DNA from: an uncultured Monoglobus sp.
GTDB taxonomy: Bacteria; Bacillota; Clostridia; Monoglobales; Monoglobaceae
Direction of reading: 5' to 3'
NCBI GenBank assembly: GCA_947624305.1
Contig: CANQKC010000031.1
Span: forward strand, 1-35,832
Length of the DNA stretch: 35,832 bases
Shown here: positions 8,074 through 15,992 of the stretch, piece after piece
How the letters are laid out: each line of letters begins with the position of its first letter
Numbering within the stretch: the stretch's first letter is position 1
Program-made: the position numbers and the translations under genes
The notes under the pieces: model-generated
Databases searched by the model: none
The model's input: the letters and a program-made list of their open reading frames with translations, nothing else
Told to the model about the DNA's origin: nothing

Positions 8074-8712
8074 ATGAAAAAGTCGATCGGTATTGTTATG
8101 GGCGGAGTTATGGCGGGTTTCATGCTCTCGATAGGCTGCGCGGTCAAGCTGTCGGTGGATAATGCCGTGGCGGGCTCGCTTTTGTTCAGCCTCGGGCTGT
8201 TCGCGATCATCACGTTCGGGTTCGGGCTGTTCACCGGAAAGGCGGGATATATGGCGGTCAATCCGCCGTCCTACATAGGCGAGGTCGCGCTGGTGCTGCT
8301 CGGCAACCTTATCGGCACCGCGATAGGCGGAACGCTGCTTCATATCACGCGCTTCGGAGCCGAGCTGTCAAGCGCAGCGGCGGGAGTGATGGCCGGGAAA
8401 ATGAGCGACGGCCCGCTCAGCATGGTCGTGCTCGCGGTGTTCTGCGGAGTTTTGATGTTCACCGCGGTGGACGGCAGCAAAAGGCTGCGCGAAAATAAAA
8501 ACTTCGCCGGCTCGCTGTTTATAATCTGTGTTCCGGTCATCGTGTTTATCCTGTGCGGCTTTAACCACAGCATCGCGGACATGGGATATTTCTTTATCAG
8601 CGGATGCGCGGACGCGGGAAAAGCTCCGTTTTACTTTGTTATGGTAATAATCGGAAACGCGCTCGGCTGCATGGCGATACCCGCGGCCGAAAAAATTATT
8701 AAGCTTAACTGA
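8074..8712 (+). CDS. Formate/nitrite transporter (FNT) family membrane protein
   Basis: A 212-residue, very hydrophobic protein with about six membrane segments. The FNT pattern is visible in SVDNAVAGSLLFSLGLFAIITFGFGLFTGKAG (given here by its edges: residues 28-60) and in GFNHSIADMGYFF, which carries the central-pore histidine region of the family. Family members are pentameric channels for small monovalent anions such as formate, nitrite or hydrosulfide; the substrate here cannot be told. It is shorter than the usual 255-285 residues, with compact loops. The ribosome site AAGGGGG lies at 8061-8067, 17 nt after sbcC, so it may be read from the same message. Confidence 0.78.
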   Translation: MKKSIGIVMGGVMAGFMLSIGCAVKLSVDNAVAGSLLFSLGLFAIITFGFGLFTGKAGYMAVNPPSYIGEVALVLLGNLIGTAIGGTLLHITRFGAELSSAAAGVMAGKMSDGPLSMVVLAVFCGVLMFTAVDGSKRLRENKNFAGSLFIICVPVIVFILCGFNHSIADMGYFFISGCADAGKAPFYFVMVIIGNALGCMAIPAAEKIIKLN

Positions 8713-8721
8713 GGTGGTCTT

Positions 8722-8892
8722 ATGACGCAGGAAAAAATTCAAAGAATAAACGAGCTTGCGAAAAAAGCAAAGAGCCCCGAAGGTCTCACGGACGCCGAGA
8801 CCGCGGAGCGCGCCGCTTTGCGGCGCGAATATCTCGCGGACGTCCGCAGGAACCTTAAGGCTCAGCTTGACAATATTGAGATAGTTGATTAA
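8722..8892 (+). CDS. DUF896 (YnzC-like) small protein
   Basis: A 56-residue protein too short for most ORF callers. It starts at ATG 8722 after GAGGTGG (8711-8717). The sequence has the DUF896 pattern: KIQRINELAKKAKSPEGLT, then an Arg-rich helix ERAALRREYLADVR and a short acidic tail. Known members (YnzC, YneF-like neighbours in Bacillus) are small two-helix cytosolic proteins; some are part of the SOS regulon, but their role is not settled. It is 9 nt after the FNT gene and ends 3 nt from the stop of the convergent ribU gene, with no terminator between them. Confidence 0.9.
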   Translation: MTQEKIQRINELAKKAKSPEGLTDAETAERAALRREYLADVRRNLKAQLDNIEIVD

Positions 8893-8895
8893 AAT

Positions 8896-9489
8896 CTACC
8901 GTTTGAGAATGGGGCGCAGACGCTTGTAGAGCAGGAACGTCAGAATTGAGATAACGAGCCCCTTCATGAGGTTAAACGGCACGACGCAAAGAGCGATGAG
9001 CTTGAACTCGCTGTTGAAGATCGGCGAGATCTCGGTTCCCATTTTGATTATCGCGTCAAGCGGGAAGCCCATGGCGTTTATGTAAAACGGGAACATTATG
9101 AAATAATTCGAGAAAAGGCTCACGAAGCCGAAGCACAGAGTGCCGACGATCATGCCTATGAGCGCGCCCTTGCGCGTTCTGTTGCGCTTGTATATTACTC
9201 CCGCGGGGACAACAAGACAGCAGCCGAGCAGGAAGTTCGACAGCTCGCCTACGCCCGCGGTCGATGTCATGAACAGATGGAGCAGGTTTTTGATAAGCTC
9301 AACAAGGACTCCCGCTGTCGGGCCGAATGCGAACGCGCAGATAAGCGCGGGCAGATCGGAAAAATCGAATTTGACGAAACTCGGCGCGATAGGCAGCGAA
9401 AAGTCAAGCATCATCAGGACGAGCGACACAGCCCCGCACATTGCTACCGAGGCGATGAGCCGCGTTGTGATTTTGTTTTTTGTGCTCAT
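8896..9489 (-). CDS. ribU: ECF transporter S component, riboflavin type (RibU-like)
   Basis: A 197-residue membrane protein with about six helices. The stretch FVKFDFSDLPALICAFAFGP (residues 38-57), followed by AGVLVELIKNLLH, is the typical RibU core that binds riboflavin. In group II ECF transporters such S components share the EcfA/A'/T energising module, which is not in this window. The ribosome site GGAGAG precedes ATG at 9489. No FMN riboswitch sequence is visible upstream; only 67 nt separate it from the vanW-domain gene, and these include that gene's terminator. I therefore cannot point to its promoter. It is convergent with the DUF896 gene. Confidence 0.9.
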   Translation of the reverse strand: MSTKNKITTRLIASVAMCGAVSLVLMMLDFSLPIAPSFVKFDFSDLPALICAFAFGPTAGVLVELIKNLLHLFMTSTAGVGELSNFLLGCCLVVPAGVIYKRNRTRKGALIGMIVGTLCFGFVSLFSNYFIMFPFYINAMGFPLDAIIKMGTEISPIFNSEFKLIALCVVPFNLMKGLVISILTFLLYKRLRPILKR

Positions 9490-9526
9490 ATTATCTCTCC
9501 TTAATATTTGAACATTTTTGGCTTAA

Positions 9527-9552
9527 AAGCCGCCCGCGGCCGCGGGCGGCTT
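9527..9552 (-). terminator. Intrinsic terminator of the VanW-domain gene
   Basis: A perfect 26-nt palindrome whose arm is AAGCCGCCCGCGG, starting 5 nt after the VanW stop codon. On the - strand the stem ends in a short T run (CTTTTAAG). It should reduce read-through into ribU. Because it is symmetric it could also work weakly from the other side. Confidence 0.7.
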
Positions 9553-9556
9553 GGCT

Positions 9557-11215
9557 TTATTCTTCAGTAGTGCCCGAGCTTTCCGTTCCTCCGGCGACCG
9601 CCGCCGTTATTTCGGTGGGCGGAGGCAGCGGCGGATTGCTGCTGTCGAAAACCTCTTGAACAGTGTTGCCGTCGCTGTCTGTGGACGTTCTGGTGGCGAC
9701 AACGTTGCTGCCGTCATTCTGGACCGTGATCGAAGTTTCGGGAACCGAAACGTTCGAGCCCACAATGCTGACGGAAAGGGTCGAGCCGCCCGCCGACAGG
9801 AAAAGTCTTATCGGATAGTCGGTGCTGTTTTCAAATATAAACTCGGGGCCTCCCCACGAAACCGTGGCGTCCATTCCCTTGGGAACGTAGGTAACGTCCT
9901 TTGAGTGCGAGGTGCGCGCGATAACTTTAAGCCCCGCGCGGTTCACGGCGCAGAATATGGTTGACGAAACCTGGCATATGCCGCCGCCGTAATCTGTCTC
10001 GCTCACGGTCTCGCCGTCCTTTATAACATATACCGGAGCGGGCAGATAGCCCCTTGCGGCGGTTCTCTGGCCGACGACCTTGTTGAAGTCGAACCGTTCG
10101 CCGGGCAGAAGCTCAATTCCGCTGATCGTGTTCGAGCAGACGCTGATGTTGTTGGAGCGCGAGGCGCTGCTGCCGCCGTAATACGTCGTGTAGGTTCCCA
10201 AAGTATCCTCATACATAACGCTTTGAAGGAACTGCGCGTTTTTGGCGGGCTCAACGGTCTGGACCGGTATGCTGTACTCGATCTCGGGCTGGTTGACCGC
10301 GCGCTCGACCTCGGATTTGCTTACGATGATCTGAGGCTTGGACGGAACGACATAAACCTTGTTGTTTTCGTCCTTGGCGTACTGCGCGTCGACCGCGGGA
10401 GATGTTATATAATTATAGAACGCGTCAAGATCAAGCGGCTCCGCGTCGGTGATCTCGGGGACGAACGTCACGTCGCCGAACGTGAAGGTGTATATTTTGT
10501 CAAGAACCTGACTTACGGCGTCGTCCATATTAACCTTAACGCCCTGCTGCGGTTTTGCGATAATAATATCGTTGTTTGTTCCCAAACGATAAGTATAGCC
10601 CAGCGGCTCTTTTTCGTAAGGCGAACACAAATCGCTGATCGCGCCGGTCAGCGCCTGCTCGTCATACGAAACCGCGGGCATCATATCCCTGTGGCCGAAC
10701 AGACTGCCGGTGAAGCTTTTCAGCTTGTTTAAAAATCCCGGGTTTTCCCTGCCCGCGTTATACGCGTCGCTGGCGGTTTTCTCGGGTTCAAAGGTCATCG
10801 AAAGGTTCGTGACGTTGATCGTGGACGCCGAGTCCATGCAATGAAAATTCATTGTCTTGCCGGTAAGCTTATCCTCGCTGTAAACCCCCGCCAGCGCGGC
10901 AGCCGCCTCCTGCTGACTCATTCCGCTTATGTCAACGTCTTCAACGTATGTGTGGGGCATGATCCCGTCATACGCGTTAACGTATACTCCGTAGCCCGCG
11001 GCGGCCAGAACGACCGCTCCGGCTATGCAGCCCGCGATTATACCGCCTTTGCCCTTTTTGCCGGTTTTTGCCTTGACTTTTTTGACCGGCTTTTTGTTAT
11101 CGCTTGTTTTTTTCGGCGCGGATTTTGCGCCGCTGTCGTTTTGTGAATTGCCCGGACGCTTAAAAACGTTTTCGGTTTCATTCTCGTCCGCGGCAATATT
11201 TTCTTTATCTGACAT
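9557..11215 (-). CDS. VanW family protein with peptidoglycan-binding-like domain, membrane anchored
   Basis: A 552-residue protein; I chose ATG 11215 (AAGGCGGG upstream) over the GTG at 11224. Residues 1-45 are a polar, Lys-rich cytoplasmic tail, followed by one membrane segment (GGIIAGCIAGAVVLAAAG). Next comes a putative peptidoglycan-binding domain of the type that precedes VanW (YVEDVDISGMSQQEAAAAL, and a second unit around residues 220-330). The VanW domain is at about residues 370-500, with PGERFDFNKVVGQRT, TDYGGGICQVSSTIFCA and SHSKDVTYVPKGMDATVSWG. The tail is Thr/Ser/Pro-rich. VanW proteins are cell-wall associated with no proven enzymatic role. It stands between the CsaB-fusion/DUF815 pair and ribU, with its own terminator. 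Confidence 0.92.
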   Translation of the reverse strand: MSDKENIAADENETENVFKRPGNSQNDSGAKSAPKKTSDNKKPVKKVKAKTGKKGKGGIIAGCIAGAVVLAAAGYGVYVNAYDGIMPHTYVEDVDISGMSQQEAAAALAGVYSEDKLTGKTMNFHCMDSASTINVTNLSMTFEPEKTASDAYNAGRENPGFLNKLKSFTGSLFGHRDMMPAVSYDEQALTGAISDLCSPYEKEPLGYTYRLGTNNDIIIAKPQQGVKVNMDDAVSQVLDKIYTFTFGDVTFVPEITDAEPLDLDAFYNYITSPAVDAQYAKDENNKVYVVPSKPQIIVSKSEVERAVNQPEIEYSIPVQTVEPAKNAQFLQSVMYEDTLGTYTTYYGGSSASRSNNISVCSNTISGIELLPGERFDFNKVVGQRTAARGYLPAPVYVIKDGETVSETDYGGGICQVSSTIFCAVNRAGLKVIARTSHSKDVTYVPKGMDATVSWGGPEFIFENSTDYPIRLFLSAGGSTLSVSIVGSNVSVPETSITVQNDGSNVVATRTSTDSDGNTVQEVFDSSNPPLPPPTEITAAVAGGTESSGTTEE

Positions 11216-11335
11216 TTCTTTCACCCGCCTTAAGAAATTACTCTGATTAATATTCTCTCACAAAATCCGACAAAAATCAATATAATTTTTAAATGATAAC
11301 AAAATGTTATATTGTTTTAATATTCGGGTTATATT

Positions 11336-12523
11336 TTATTTCTGTCCGCTCAAAAAATTAACCACGAACTGCGAGGCGGTCCTTCCCGAAAAGCCGTTAT
11401 ACTGTATCTGCCATGTCAGGGCCTGCGAGCGTATCTCCTCGGTCATGGAGATACCTCTGCGGCGCATCATGTCCTCGACAATGCTTAAATATTCCTTTTG
11501 CGTCGGTGTTAGGAAGCTCAGGTTTATGCCGAAGCGCTCGGCTAACGACTTGCGCTCGCTTATAGCTTCGCTCCTGTGGATCTCGTCTCCGCCGTCTCTG
11601 TCGGACCATGTTTCCTTTATCAGTCTGCGCCTGTTTGAGGTGGCGTAAATGAGAATATTGCCGCCCCTTGACTCCGCCTGTCCGTCAAGCGCCACCTTGA
11701 GGACCTTGTAGCCGGGGTCGTCGGGCTCGAAGGATAAATCGTCTATAAAAACAATATATTTAAGCATGCTGTTGTTTATTCCCGAGAGAACCTTTCCCAG
11801 ATCGCCGATGTCGGGCTTTTTGAGCTCGATCAGCCTGAGGCCGCGGTCCTTGAACATGTTAAGGCAGGCCTTGACGCAGGAGGATTTTCCCGTGCCGCTG
11901 CTTCCGGTAAGCAGCACATCGTTTGCCGGGAAGCCCGAAACAAAGCTTTCGGTGTTGGCGATCAGCACCTTTTTCTGGTGCTCGAGGCCGACAAGGTCGT
12001 CAAAAATGATCGGGTCGGCGTTTAAAATTCCGCGCAGAGCGCCGTTTTCCCATTTGAGCGCGGCGTAGGCCGAGTTTTTGCCCGTGCCGAAAATTTCGGC
12101 GTGGGCCAGCATGGCGCCCATCAGTGCCTCGCGCGACGATGAGTTCATCATGCTCTCGATCGAGCGTGTATAGCCGCCGAGACCCGTGTGAACCGGGGGT
12201 ATGTCAATTTTTGAAAACGGCACAAGGCCGCGCTCCGAGCAGAGCCCGTCCCAGTCGGCGCGCAGAAGCTCGTCAAAAATCAGCATCGTGTCCTGGCGGA
12301 GAAACGCCCTCACGGTCTCAAGCACGGGCAGGCCGTCCTGCTCAAGCGACGCGCGGACAATATATTCGCGGACAATATCGCCGCGCGACAGCCGCCTTTC
12401 CGAAAACGCTATGAGCCGCCGCGCGGCCTTGTAGTACGCGTCGGCGCTTCCGTCCTCCTTGAATTTTAAAAGATTTTTGATCGTTTTGTCTCGGTTCAGA
12501 TTATTGAAAATAAATAAGTTCAT
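11336..12523 (-). CDS. DUF815 family AAA-type ATP-binding protein
   Basis: A 395-residue cytosolic protein. A helical N-terminal region of about 170 residues is followed by the DUF815 ATPase: P-loop GSSGTGKS at residues 207-214, Walker B IVFIDDLSF with Asp261/Asp262, a sensor stretch ILIYATSNRRRLI, and FGINLSFLTPTQKEYLSIV. The family is related to AAA proteins and is common in Clostridia and Proteobacteria without a defined role. Its start lies 6 nt after the CsaB-fusion stop, and its ribosome site (GAGGT) sits inside the end of that gene, so the two are one operon. No strong terminator follows; only a weak ATAACA/TGTTAT hairpin lies in 11225-11335. Confidence 0.9.
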   Translation of the reverse strand: MNLFIFNNLNRDKTIKNLLKFKEDGSADAYYKAARRLIAFSERRLSRGDIVREYIVRASLEQDGLPVLETVRAFLRQDTMLIFDELLRADWDGLCSERGLVPFSKIDIPPVHTGLGGYTRSIESMMNSSSREALMGAMLAHAEIFGTGKNSAYAALKWENGALRGILNADPIIFDDLVGLEHQKKVLIANTESFVSGFPANDVLLTGSSGTGKSSCVKACLNMFKDRGLRLIELKKPDIGDLGKVLSGINNSMLKYIVFIDDLSFEPDDPGYKVLKVALDGQAESRGGNILIYATSNRRRLIKETWSDRDGGDEIHRSEAISERKSLAERFGINLSFLTPTQKEYLSIVEDMMRRRGISMTEEIRSQALTWQIQYNGFSGRTASQFVVNFLSGQK

Positions 12524-12529
12524 AATATA

Positions 12530-14818
12530 TTACCTCGTTTTAATTATATCAAGCGCCGTTTCCGCGGTCGCCATGGCCATCGCCTTCGCCTTTTCCGCGG
12601 AGCTTTCAAGCTCCGCGCTTATTTCCGCGGCGTTTATCACAGCGGCGTCAATGTTTTTCTCAAGCTCCGCCGCGCTCAGGTTTTCAACCGGAATAAAGTG
12701 TTTCTGTCCGATATAGTCCATGATCGCCCGCACCTTCGGATCGTATATGAGCCCGATTATCGGAGTGGCGGCCGCGGCCGCGTAGATCAGCGTGTGGAGC
12801 CTCATTCCGATGACCAGCTTTGCCCGCTTTGTCAGGCCGAGTATCTCGGACGGGCTCAGATTTTCCGGAGCAACCCGGGCGCAGCCGCCGCTCAATCCGG
12901 CGGTTCGCTCGGTGATCTCTGTGTCCTTGGGGCACTGCATCGGCACGAACAGAGTTTTGATCCCGCATTTTTCGCTCATGTATTCCGCGGCCCCGGCTAC
13001 GGCCTTCTCAAACTCCGCGCCGATAGTTTTCCACGGCCTTATCGCCGCGCAGGCGAAGTTCTCGTCCGGGCCTATGCCGCATTTTTCGAGTATCCTGTCG
13101 ACCGTCTCGTCTGTCGTCGGCCTGAGAGTGAAGGCCGGATCGGCGGTGACTTCGGTTTTCGGGTTGTCAACGCCGATTTTCTTAAGCTCGTCAAGCGACG
13201 AGTTCTCTCGCAGGGTTATACATTCGGCTTTGTTGAGAGCGCGGCGTATTTTCGGATAGTTGCGCTTGTTGAGTATCGGCCCTATGCCGTTTGAGTAAAG
13301 CATGACCTTTGTGCCGACGCGGTGGGCCAGATTGATTATCGAGATGTAATAAGCGAGCGACTTGTCGCTTGTGATGTCCTGAATTAAGCTGCCGCCGCCG
13401 CTTATCAGCAGCGAGGTCTTTTTCATTTTGCGCCTTATCAGCGGAATGTTGAACCTGTGGATCGAGTCAACGCCGAACAGCGCCGAGGTCTCCTTCGGAT
13501 TGGCCGAAAGCGCGAGAATGTTTATGTCGGGCTTGAGCTCTCTCAGGTTGCTCACGATCGCCTTTAAAATCGAGTCGTCGCCGCTGTTGTCAAAGCCGTA
13601 GTAGCCCGAGATCATCACGTCGTACCTTTTCGGCTTTTTGAGCGGCGGAGGCGGATATTTTCCCGCGGTCTCAAACTCGTCGGGCGACACGTCGTTTATG
13701 CCCTCGTTCTTTATAACGCTGACGTACATTTTCATGGCGTCGTCCGCCATTGTTTCTATCGAATAGTATTTTTCGATCACATGCTTGCCGTAAGCGCCGA
13801 GCTCCGCCCTTTTTTCGGGGCTCATGCGCATAAGCGCCGTTATGTCGTCAAACAGCCGCGCCTCGCTTGTTTCCGCGCAGCCGCGGCAGCAGAAGTTAGT
13901 GTCGATCGAGATTTTGAGCTTATCCTCGCCGAATATGCCGATATAACCCTCGTTTCCCGCGATTATCGACGGCTTTTCAGCCGCCATTGCCTCTAACGCG
14001 GCGCGGCTCACGCCGACGAATATCTCGCCGCTCGCCACGAGCTTGTTGATGTCGGTTCGGCTGCCGGTGTATTTGATGAGCGGCTTTTTGAGCTTTTCGT
14101 TCACCGCGTCGGCCTCAAGCGCCATCGCCTTGAAGTCGCCTCCGCCGCCGACGATAAGGATCTCAAGATTTTCGATCTCCCTGTCAAGCCTTTCGGCGAT
14201 AGCGATAAGCTTGTGGGCCGCGAGGCTGCGGTCGATGTCCATGCGGCTGACGTAAACGATCCTGCGCTTGCCGGGCTCAAGCCCGAACTCCGCCGCTGCG
14301 TCCGAATAATCGGTGTCCTTTGAAAATTTGGCGGTGTCAATTCCGTTTATGGTTATTCTTATGTTCCCCGGTCTTATGCCGTAGTTGTCAATGAGATATT
14401 TTTTTATGTCCTCGCTGACCGCGAGAGAGCGGTCGCCCCACTTGCTGATATATTTATAAGGAAATTTCAGGCTGAAGACCCAGTGCGCGGTCGTGACGAA
14501 CCTGAAGCTGACCGACCTGCGGATCAGGTTCAGAATAAAGCACGGTATTCTGGCGTGGCCGTGGACCACGTCAAATTTTTCGCGGGTGATCAGGTCTTTA
14601 AGGATTTTATACGACCGCGTCACGTCCGAGGGCTTTTTCGCCGACATGGGAACGCGCACATGCCGGACTCCCGACTCGACGAGCTCGCTCTCATACGCGC
14701 CGCCCGCGGACGCGACCCAGACCTCAACGCCCCGCCTGCTCAGCGCCTTTGACAGCTCGACTATGTGAGTTTCCGCCCCGCCGATGTCAAGCTTCATTGT
14801 AGCCATCAGAACCTTCAT
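12530..14818 (-). CDS. Fusion of GT4 glycosyltransferase and CsaB-type polysaccharide pyruvyl transferase
   Basis: A 762-residue protein. Residues 1-380 are a GT-B glycosyltransferase of family 4: MKLDIGGAETHIVELSKAL at the acceptor side, HGHARIP, NGIDTAKF, IVGGGGDF, and EAMAAEKPSIIAGNEGYIG around the donor site. After a short Pro/Lys linker, residues 398-725 are a pyruvyl transferase of the CsaB kind: MISGYYGFDNSGDDSIL, LISGGGSLIQD, YSNGIGPI, GMRLHTLIYAAAAATPIIGL. CsaB adds pyruvate ketals to cell-wall polysaccharide, which in Gram-positives anchors SLH-domain surface proteins. The fusion suggests one polypeptide adds a sugar and then pyruvylates it, on the cytoplasmic face. It is the first gene of a - strand operon with DUF815 and is driven from 14855-14883. 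Catalytic residues look intact. Confidence 0.9.
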   Translation of the reverse strand: MKVLMATMKLDIGGAETHIVELSKALSRRGVEVWVASAGGAYESELVESGVRHVRVPMSAKKPSDVTRSYKILKDLITREKFDVVHGHARIPCFILNLIRRSVSFRFVTTAHWVFSLKFPYKYISKWGDRSLAVSEDIKKYLIDNYGIRPGNIRITINGIDTAKFSKDTDYSDAAAEFGLEPGKRRIVYVSRMDIDRSLAAHKLIAIAERLDREIENLEILIVGGGGDFKAMALEADAVNEKLKKPLIKYTGSRTDINKLVASGEIFVGVSRAALEAMAAEKPSIIAGNEGYIGIFGEDKLKISIDTNFCCRGCAETSEARLFDDITALMRMSPEKRAELGAYGKHVIEKYYSIETMADDAMKMYVSVIKNEGINDVSPDEFETAGKYPPPPLKKPKRYDVMISGYYGFDNSGDDSILKAIVSNLRELKPDINILALSANPKETSALFGVDSIHRFNIPLIRRKMKKTSLLISGGGSLIQDITSDKSLAYYISIINLAHRVGTKVMLYSNGIGPILNKRNYPKIRRALNKAECITLRENSSLDELKKIGVDNPKTEVTADPAFTLRPTTDETVDRILEKCGIGPDENFACAAIRPWKTIGAEFEKAVAGAAEYMSEKCGIKTLFVPMQCPKDTEITERTAGLSGGCARVAPENLSPSEILGLTKRAKLVIGMRLHTLIYAAAAATPIIGLIYDPKVRAIMDYIGQKHFIPVENLSAAELEKNIDAAVINAAEISAELESSAEKAKAMAMATAETALDIIKTR

Positions 14819-14854
14819 AATATATTACCCTTGCCTTTCGTCATATTAAGTTTT

Positions 14855-14883
14855 ATTTTAAATCACTTTTCCCAAAAATGCAA
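14855..14883 (-). promoter_or_regulatory. Promoter of the GT4-CsaB/DUF815 operon
   Basis: Read on the - strand: TTGCAT (14883-14878), a 17-nt spacer and TAAAAT (14860-14855), about 37 nt upstream of the ATG at 14818. The ribosome site is the weak AAGGGT. The surrounding 170 nt is AT-rich and otherwise empty. Confidence 0.6.
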
Positions 14884-14993
14884 TACCCGAGCGGGATTTT
14901 TTGAAAAAATCGCGAATTTTGAATTATTCATGATTTTTTACAGTAACAAAATATGTTTTTGAAAATTAATTATATATTTTTTATAAAAAACCG

Positions 14994-15022
14994 TTGACAA
15001 ACATTTTTCGCTATGTTAAAAT
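14994..15022 (+). promoter_or_regulatory. Strong promoter of a short transcription unit
   Basis: A consensus TTGACA (14994-14999), a 17-nt spacer and TAAAAT (15017-15022) preceded by an extended -10 TGT. Transcription should start near 15029. The transcript would include a hairpin TTATCCGC/GCGGATAG (about 15064-15087), a 28-codon ORF, and end at the terminator at 15277-15312, a length of about 280 nt. Confidence 0.75.
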
Positions 15023-15136
15023 ATCAGTGGTTGAAAATGTTGATTAGTTATCGTATCAAATTTCTTATCCGCGTCATGGGCGGATAGGTTGCTTTGGTAC
15101 TTTTTTATTTATTTTGGTGTAGAGAAGGGACTCAAA

Positions 15137-15223
15137 ATGATGAAACGGCAGAATTGCGGAATTTACGCGCAAAACATGCCTTCCTCCGATATTTGTCGGG
15201 GGGGGGTAACTTTAATAATTTAA
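15137..15223 (+). CDS. Small ORF of 28 codons, function unknown
   Basis: ATG 15137 with AGAAGGG 8 nt upstream encodes a 28-residue peptide, MMKRQNCGIYAQNMPSSDIC followed by eight residues rich in Gly, Leu and Ile. It runs through a G9 homopolymer (15198-15206). The context around the start (AGGGACTCAAAATGA) closely resembles that of the secreted-protein gene at 15993 (AGGGATTCAAAATGA). The ORF sits between a strong promoter and a strong terminator. It could be a real small protein, a leader peptide, the remnant of a longer gene shifted at the G tract, or chance within a small RNA. A longer overlapping frame starting with TTG at 15094 has no ribosome site and is rejected. Confidence 0.35.
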   Translation: MMKRQNCGIYAQNMPSSDICRGGVTLII

Positions 15224-15276
15224 AAAACGCGGCCGGCGCGGCTCGCGCTTTGATCGCGCGCGAAAATAAAACCATA

Positions 15277-15312
15277 ACGGCATAGGGACAATTGCGTCCC
15301 TATGCCGTTTTG
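15277..15312 (+). terminator. Intrinsic terminator of the short unit
   Basis: A 13-bp perfect stem ACGGCATAGGGAC/GTCCCTATGCCGT (15277-15289/15296-15308) with a 6-nt loop, followed by TTTTG. It closes the unit started at 14994 and marks where the repeat region begins. Confidence 0.8.
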
Positions 15313-15890
15313 CTTTGCCTCCAAATCCGTAGGGGACGGCCCCCGGACGTCCCGGCTCGCCCCTTTGGGGATAATCAGCGCGCGGAGCGTGCGGGTTCAA
15401 AGCTATCTTTCAAAATCGCTTGCGATTTTGACCAAGAGCTTCCTTAATGCTGTCAGGCGGAAGCCTGACGGAGAGGGGTTCCCTAATCACTATGTTGTAG
15501 GGCGGCATACCCACATGCCGCCCGCGGGACGTCGAGGGCGCCGTCCCCTACAACCAAAGTACGCAAAACGCCGTAGGTGGGGCCGGAGCCGCGTTAGCGG
15601 GTTTGTTGCACCATGGTATTCCGTTTCCACGAATAAACGGGGCCACAAATCATTAACATTTGCGGAAATGACGCGACAGCGGTGGAAGGAGTAAGCGCGC
15701 CGATCTCCCTCAGTCTGCTTCGCAGACAGCTCCCTCCCGGAGGGAGCCGTAAAATGAGGCCGTTACGGGCCTAATCACTATTTGCTAATCACTAATCACT
15801 ATGTTGACGGAGAGGGGTCGTGCCACGTCACCCCTGTAGGGGCGGATATTATCCGCCCGCGGCGGCATGTGGGCATGCCGCCCTACACCG
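15313..15890. repeat. Mosaic intergenic repeat region, middle copy (left flank of the cassette)
   Basis: No gene. Modules shared with the other two repeat regions: a 28-nt block at 15524-15551 (recurs at 17976-18003 with one mismatch) and a 182-nt block at 15579-15760 (recurs at 18110-18290, and as a shorter core at 201-350). There is a CTCCCTCC/GGAGGGAG hairpin near 15730-15747 and two GGCGGCAT hairpin modules in opposite orientation (about 15500-15522 and 15860-15883). Short degenerate units of the kind TAATCACTA lie at 15771-15801. Positions 15891-15992, upstream of the secreted-protein gene, hold a CACCT/AGGTG hairpin (about 15917-15928) and an A-rich leader, but no promoter I would defend. 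Confidence 0.85.
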
Positions 15891-15992
15891 TAATAGATTA
15901 ACGAACAATTTCTCACCTAAAGGTGGGTAACACAACCAACGAAAAAATAAATAAAATAACATAAAAATCTTAAAGAAAGAAAGGGATTCAAA

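Noticed and set aside
9490..9556. FMN riboswitch upstream of ribU
   Set aside because: The spacer is only 67 nt and is occupied by the VanW terminator and the ribU ribosome site; no FMN-aptamer sequence is present.
15198..15206. G9 tract as proven phase-variation site
   Set aside because: Length variation cannot be seen in one sequence, and homopolymers of this size are also prone to sequencing or assembly error; kept only as part of a finding.
15094..15285. A 63-codon frame starting with TTG
   Set aside because: No ribosome site, and its end runs into the terminator stem at 15277-15289; the 28-codon ORF in another frame has a better start.
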